This document shows positions 63,314 to 64,000 of a stretch of 64,000 bases of DNA, piece after piece. A model generated the notes under the pieces. It was not told the origin of the DNA. It saw only the letters and a list, made by a program, of their open reading frames with translations, and made no database searches. The position numbers and the translations under genes were made by a program. The DNA is from Roseivirga sp. E12 (lineage in GTDB: Bacteria; Bacteroidota; Bacteroidia; Cytophagales; Cyclobacteriaceae). The first letter of the stretch is position 1. Each line of letters starts with the position of its first letter. The stretch is taken from assembly GCF_017592825.1 (NCBI RefSeq), contig NZ_JAGFMD010000002.1, positions 186,001 through 250,000 of the forward strand. The letters are read 5' to 3'.

Positions 63314-64000
63314 ACAAGTTTCTGGATTATATAGCCCTTGATGGAGAGCACAAGAAACAAACAAGGTTTTTGATGCTCATCATCGCCTTGCTCTACCTTT
63401 TTAACTTTCATGTCAATGACATTTGGACTCCTAACGAAAGCTTTTACGCTGAGGCTGTCAGAGAAATGTTCGAGTCAGGAAACTTTCTAGAAATATTTTA
63501 TAATTATGAGCCGAGATACAATAAGCCCCCTCTCACCTATTGGTTAATTGCCACTTCTTCATCTATTTTCGGGCTGAATGAATTTGCCATTCGTCTTCCA
63601 ATCGTTCTTATGGCTTTAGGTAGTATCTGGTTTACTTACCTAATCGGAAGGCAGCTCTATGGCAATAAAGGAGGGCTCTATGCCATGATCATGATGGCCT
63701 TCAGTGTACAACTGCTTGCTGTCAAACAGTACGCCTCACCAGAAATACCTTTGACCTTTTTCTTTACCCTGACCATGTATTATTTCTTAAAAGGGTTCGA
63801 GTTGAAAAAGGGTAAATACATGATATTAGCCTTCGCCATATTAGGCCTGACAGTGCTTACCAAGGGATTCCCATATATTATTGTTATTGGAGGGATTATT
63901 GGCCTCTATGTATTGCTGAAGGGGCCTTTCAAATGGCAAAGAATCTGGGATGATATCAAACTACTAAAACTACACCTTGGTATACCTATTACACTGTTAA
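63310..64000 (+). CDS. ArnT/PMT-type membrane glycosyltransferase (C-terminus beyond window)
   Basis: The frame is open from ATG at 63310 to the window end, about 230 residues. Features are an N-terminal helix (FLMLIIALLYLFNF), NDIWTPNESFYAEAVREMFESGNF (the catalytic Asp/Glu loop of GT-C enzymes), PRYNKPPLTYWLIA, and several more transmembrane helices. This matches the lipid A aminoarabinose/dolichol-phosphate mannosyltransferase family, which uses polyprenyl-phosphate sugars. The actual acceptor is unknown. Confidence 0.85.
   Translation, partial: MNKFLDYIALDGEHKKQTRFLMLIIALLYLFNFHVNDIWTPNESFYAEAVREMFESGNFLEIFYNYEPRYNKPPLTYWLIATSSSIFGLNEFAIRLPIVLMALGSIWFTYLIGRQLYGNKGGLYAMIMMAFSVQLLAVKQYASPEIPLTFFFTLTMYYFLKGFELKKGKYMILAFAILGLTVLTKGFPYIIVIGGIIGLYVLLKGPFKWQRIWDDIKLLKLHLGIPITLL

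Noticed and set aside
1-64000. CRISPR array, prophage, insertion sequence or defence island.
   Set aside because: No regularly spaced repeats, transposase, integrase or phage structural genes were seen; gene order and composition look like core chromosome throughout.

Overview
The window is chromosomal DNA of a Bacteroidota bacterium, most likely a marine Cytophagales (Roseivirga/Marivirga-like). The sequence signs are an alternative complex III locus, a secreted amylase with a type IX secretion C-terminal domain, SusE/F-like and other SPII lipoproteins, a fused E1 alpha/beta 2-oxoacid dehydrogenase, and Bacteroidota-type promoters (TAnnTTTG at -7, once with a correctly spaced TTTG at -33). 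Base composition is moderately AT-rich and even. I see no phage, insertion sequence, CRISPR array or antiviral island. The genus is inference.

Layout. 1-4.0 kb: actB (cut by the window edge) and actA of alternative complex III, read leftward from a consensus promoter. 4.3-4.8 kb: tRNA-Cys among decayed tRNA fragments and palindromes. 4.8-7.0 kb: rpsA. 7.1-10.3 kb: a tightly packed leftward operon (tsaD, thioesterase, smpB, NlpC/P60 peptidase, HNH protein). 10.3-18.1 kb: rightward tamB-like gene, photolyase, DUF2279 protein and a lipoprotein. 18.1-19.3 kb: a pair of unknown paralogues. 19.4-19.7 kb: RNase P RNA. 19.8-30.1 kb: an NtrC-type regulator without HTH, small lipoproteins, a LuxE-like protein, fused E1, alanine dehydrogenase, SDR, AlkB, an HsdR_N-type nuclease-fold protein and AMP nucleosidase.

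30.2-36.0 kb is a starch locus: a secreted GH13 amylase, a SusE/F-like lipoprotein, a LacI-type operator and an MFS exporter. 36.0-38.4 kb is an exbB-exbD-exbD energiser operon, followed by tRNA-Ser. 38.6-44.8 kb is a seven-gene overlapping leftward cluster (two GT2 enzymes, SpoIIE phosphatase, polysaccharide deacetylase, TatD, asparaginase). 44.8-51.0 kb carries housekeeping genes (ruvC, HIT, greA, PGDH-like, mgtE, rsmA, pdxA). 51-57.6 kb runs rightward: SulP transporter, DUF177-rpmF, fabH, efp, accB, accC (fatty acid synthesis and translation). 57.6-61.8 kb is a permease-histidine kinase-LytTR regulator operon. 61.9-64 kb holds a DUF3109 protein and two glycosyltransferases, the last cut by the window edge.

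Most of the window is ordinary core genome. The items worth a second look are small: CCCCGA-N4-TCGGGG palindromes confined to structured-RNA loci (two of them exact reverse complements inside RNase P RNA), a shared CAAACGTTTG operator at the starch locus and upstream of ald, an uncharacterised paralogue pair, and unusual gene architectures. I did not find a convincing wholly new multi-gene system.
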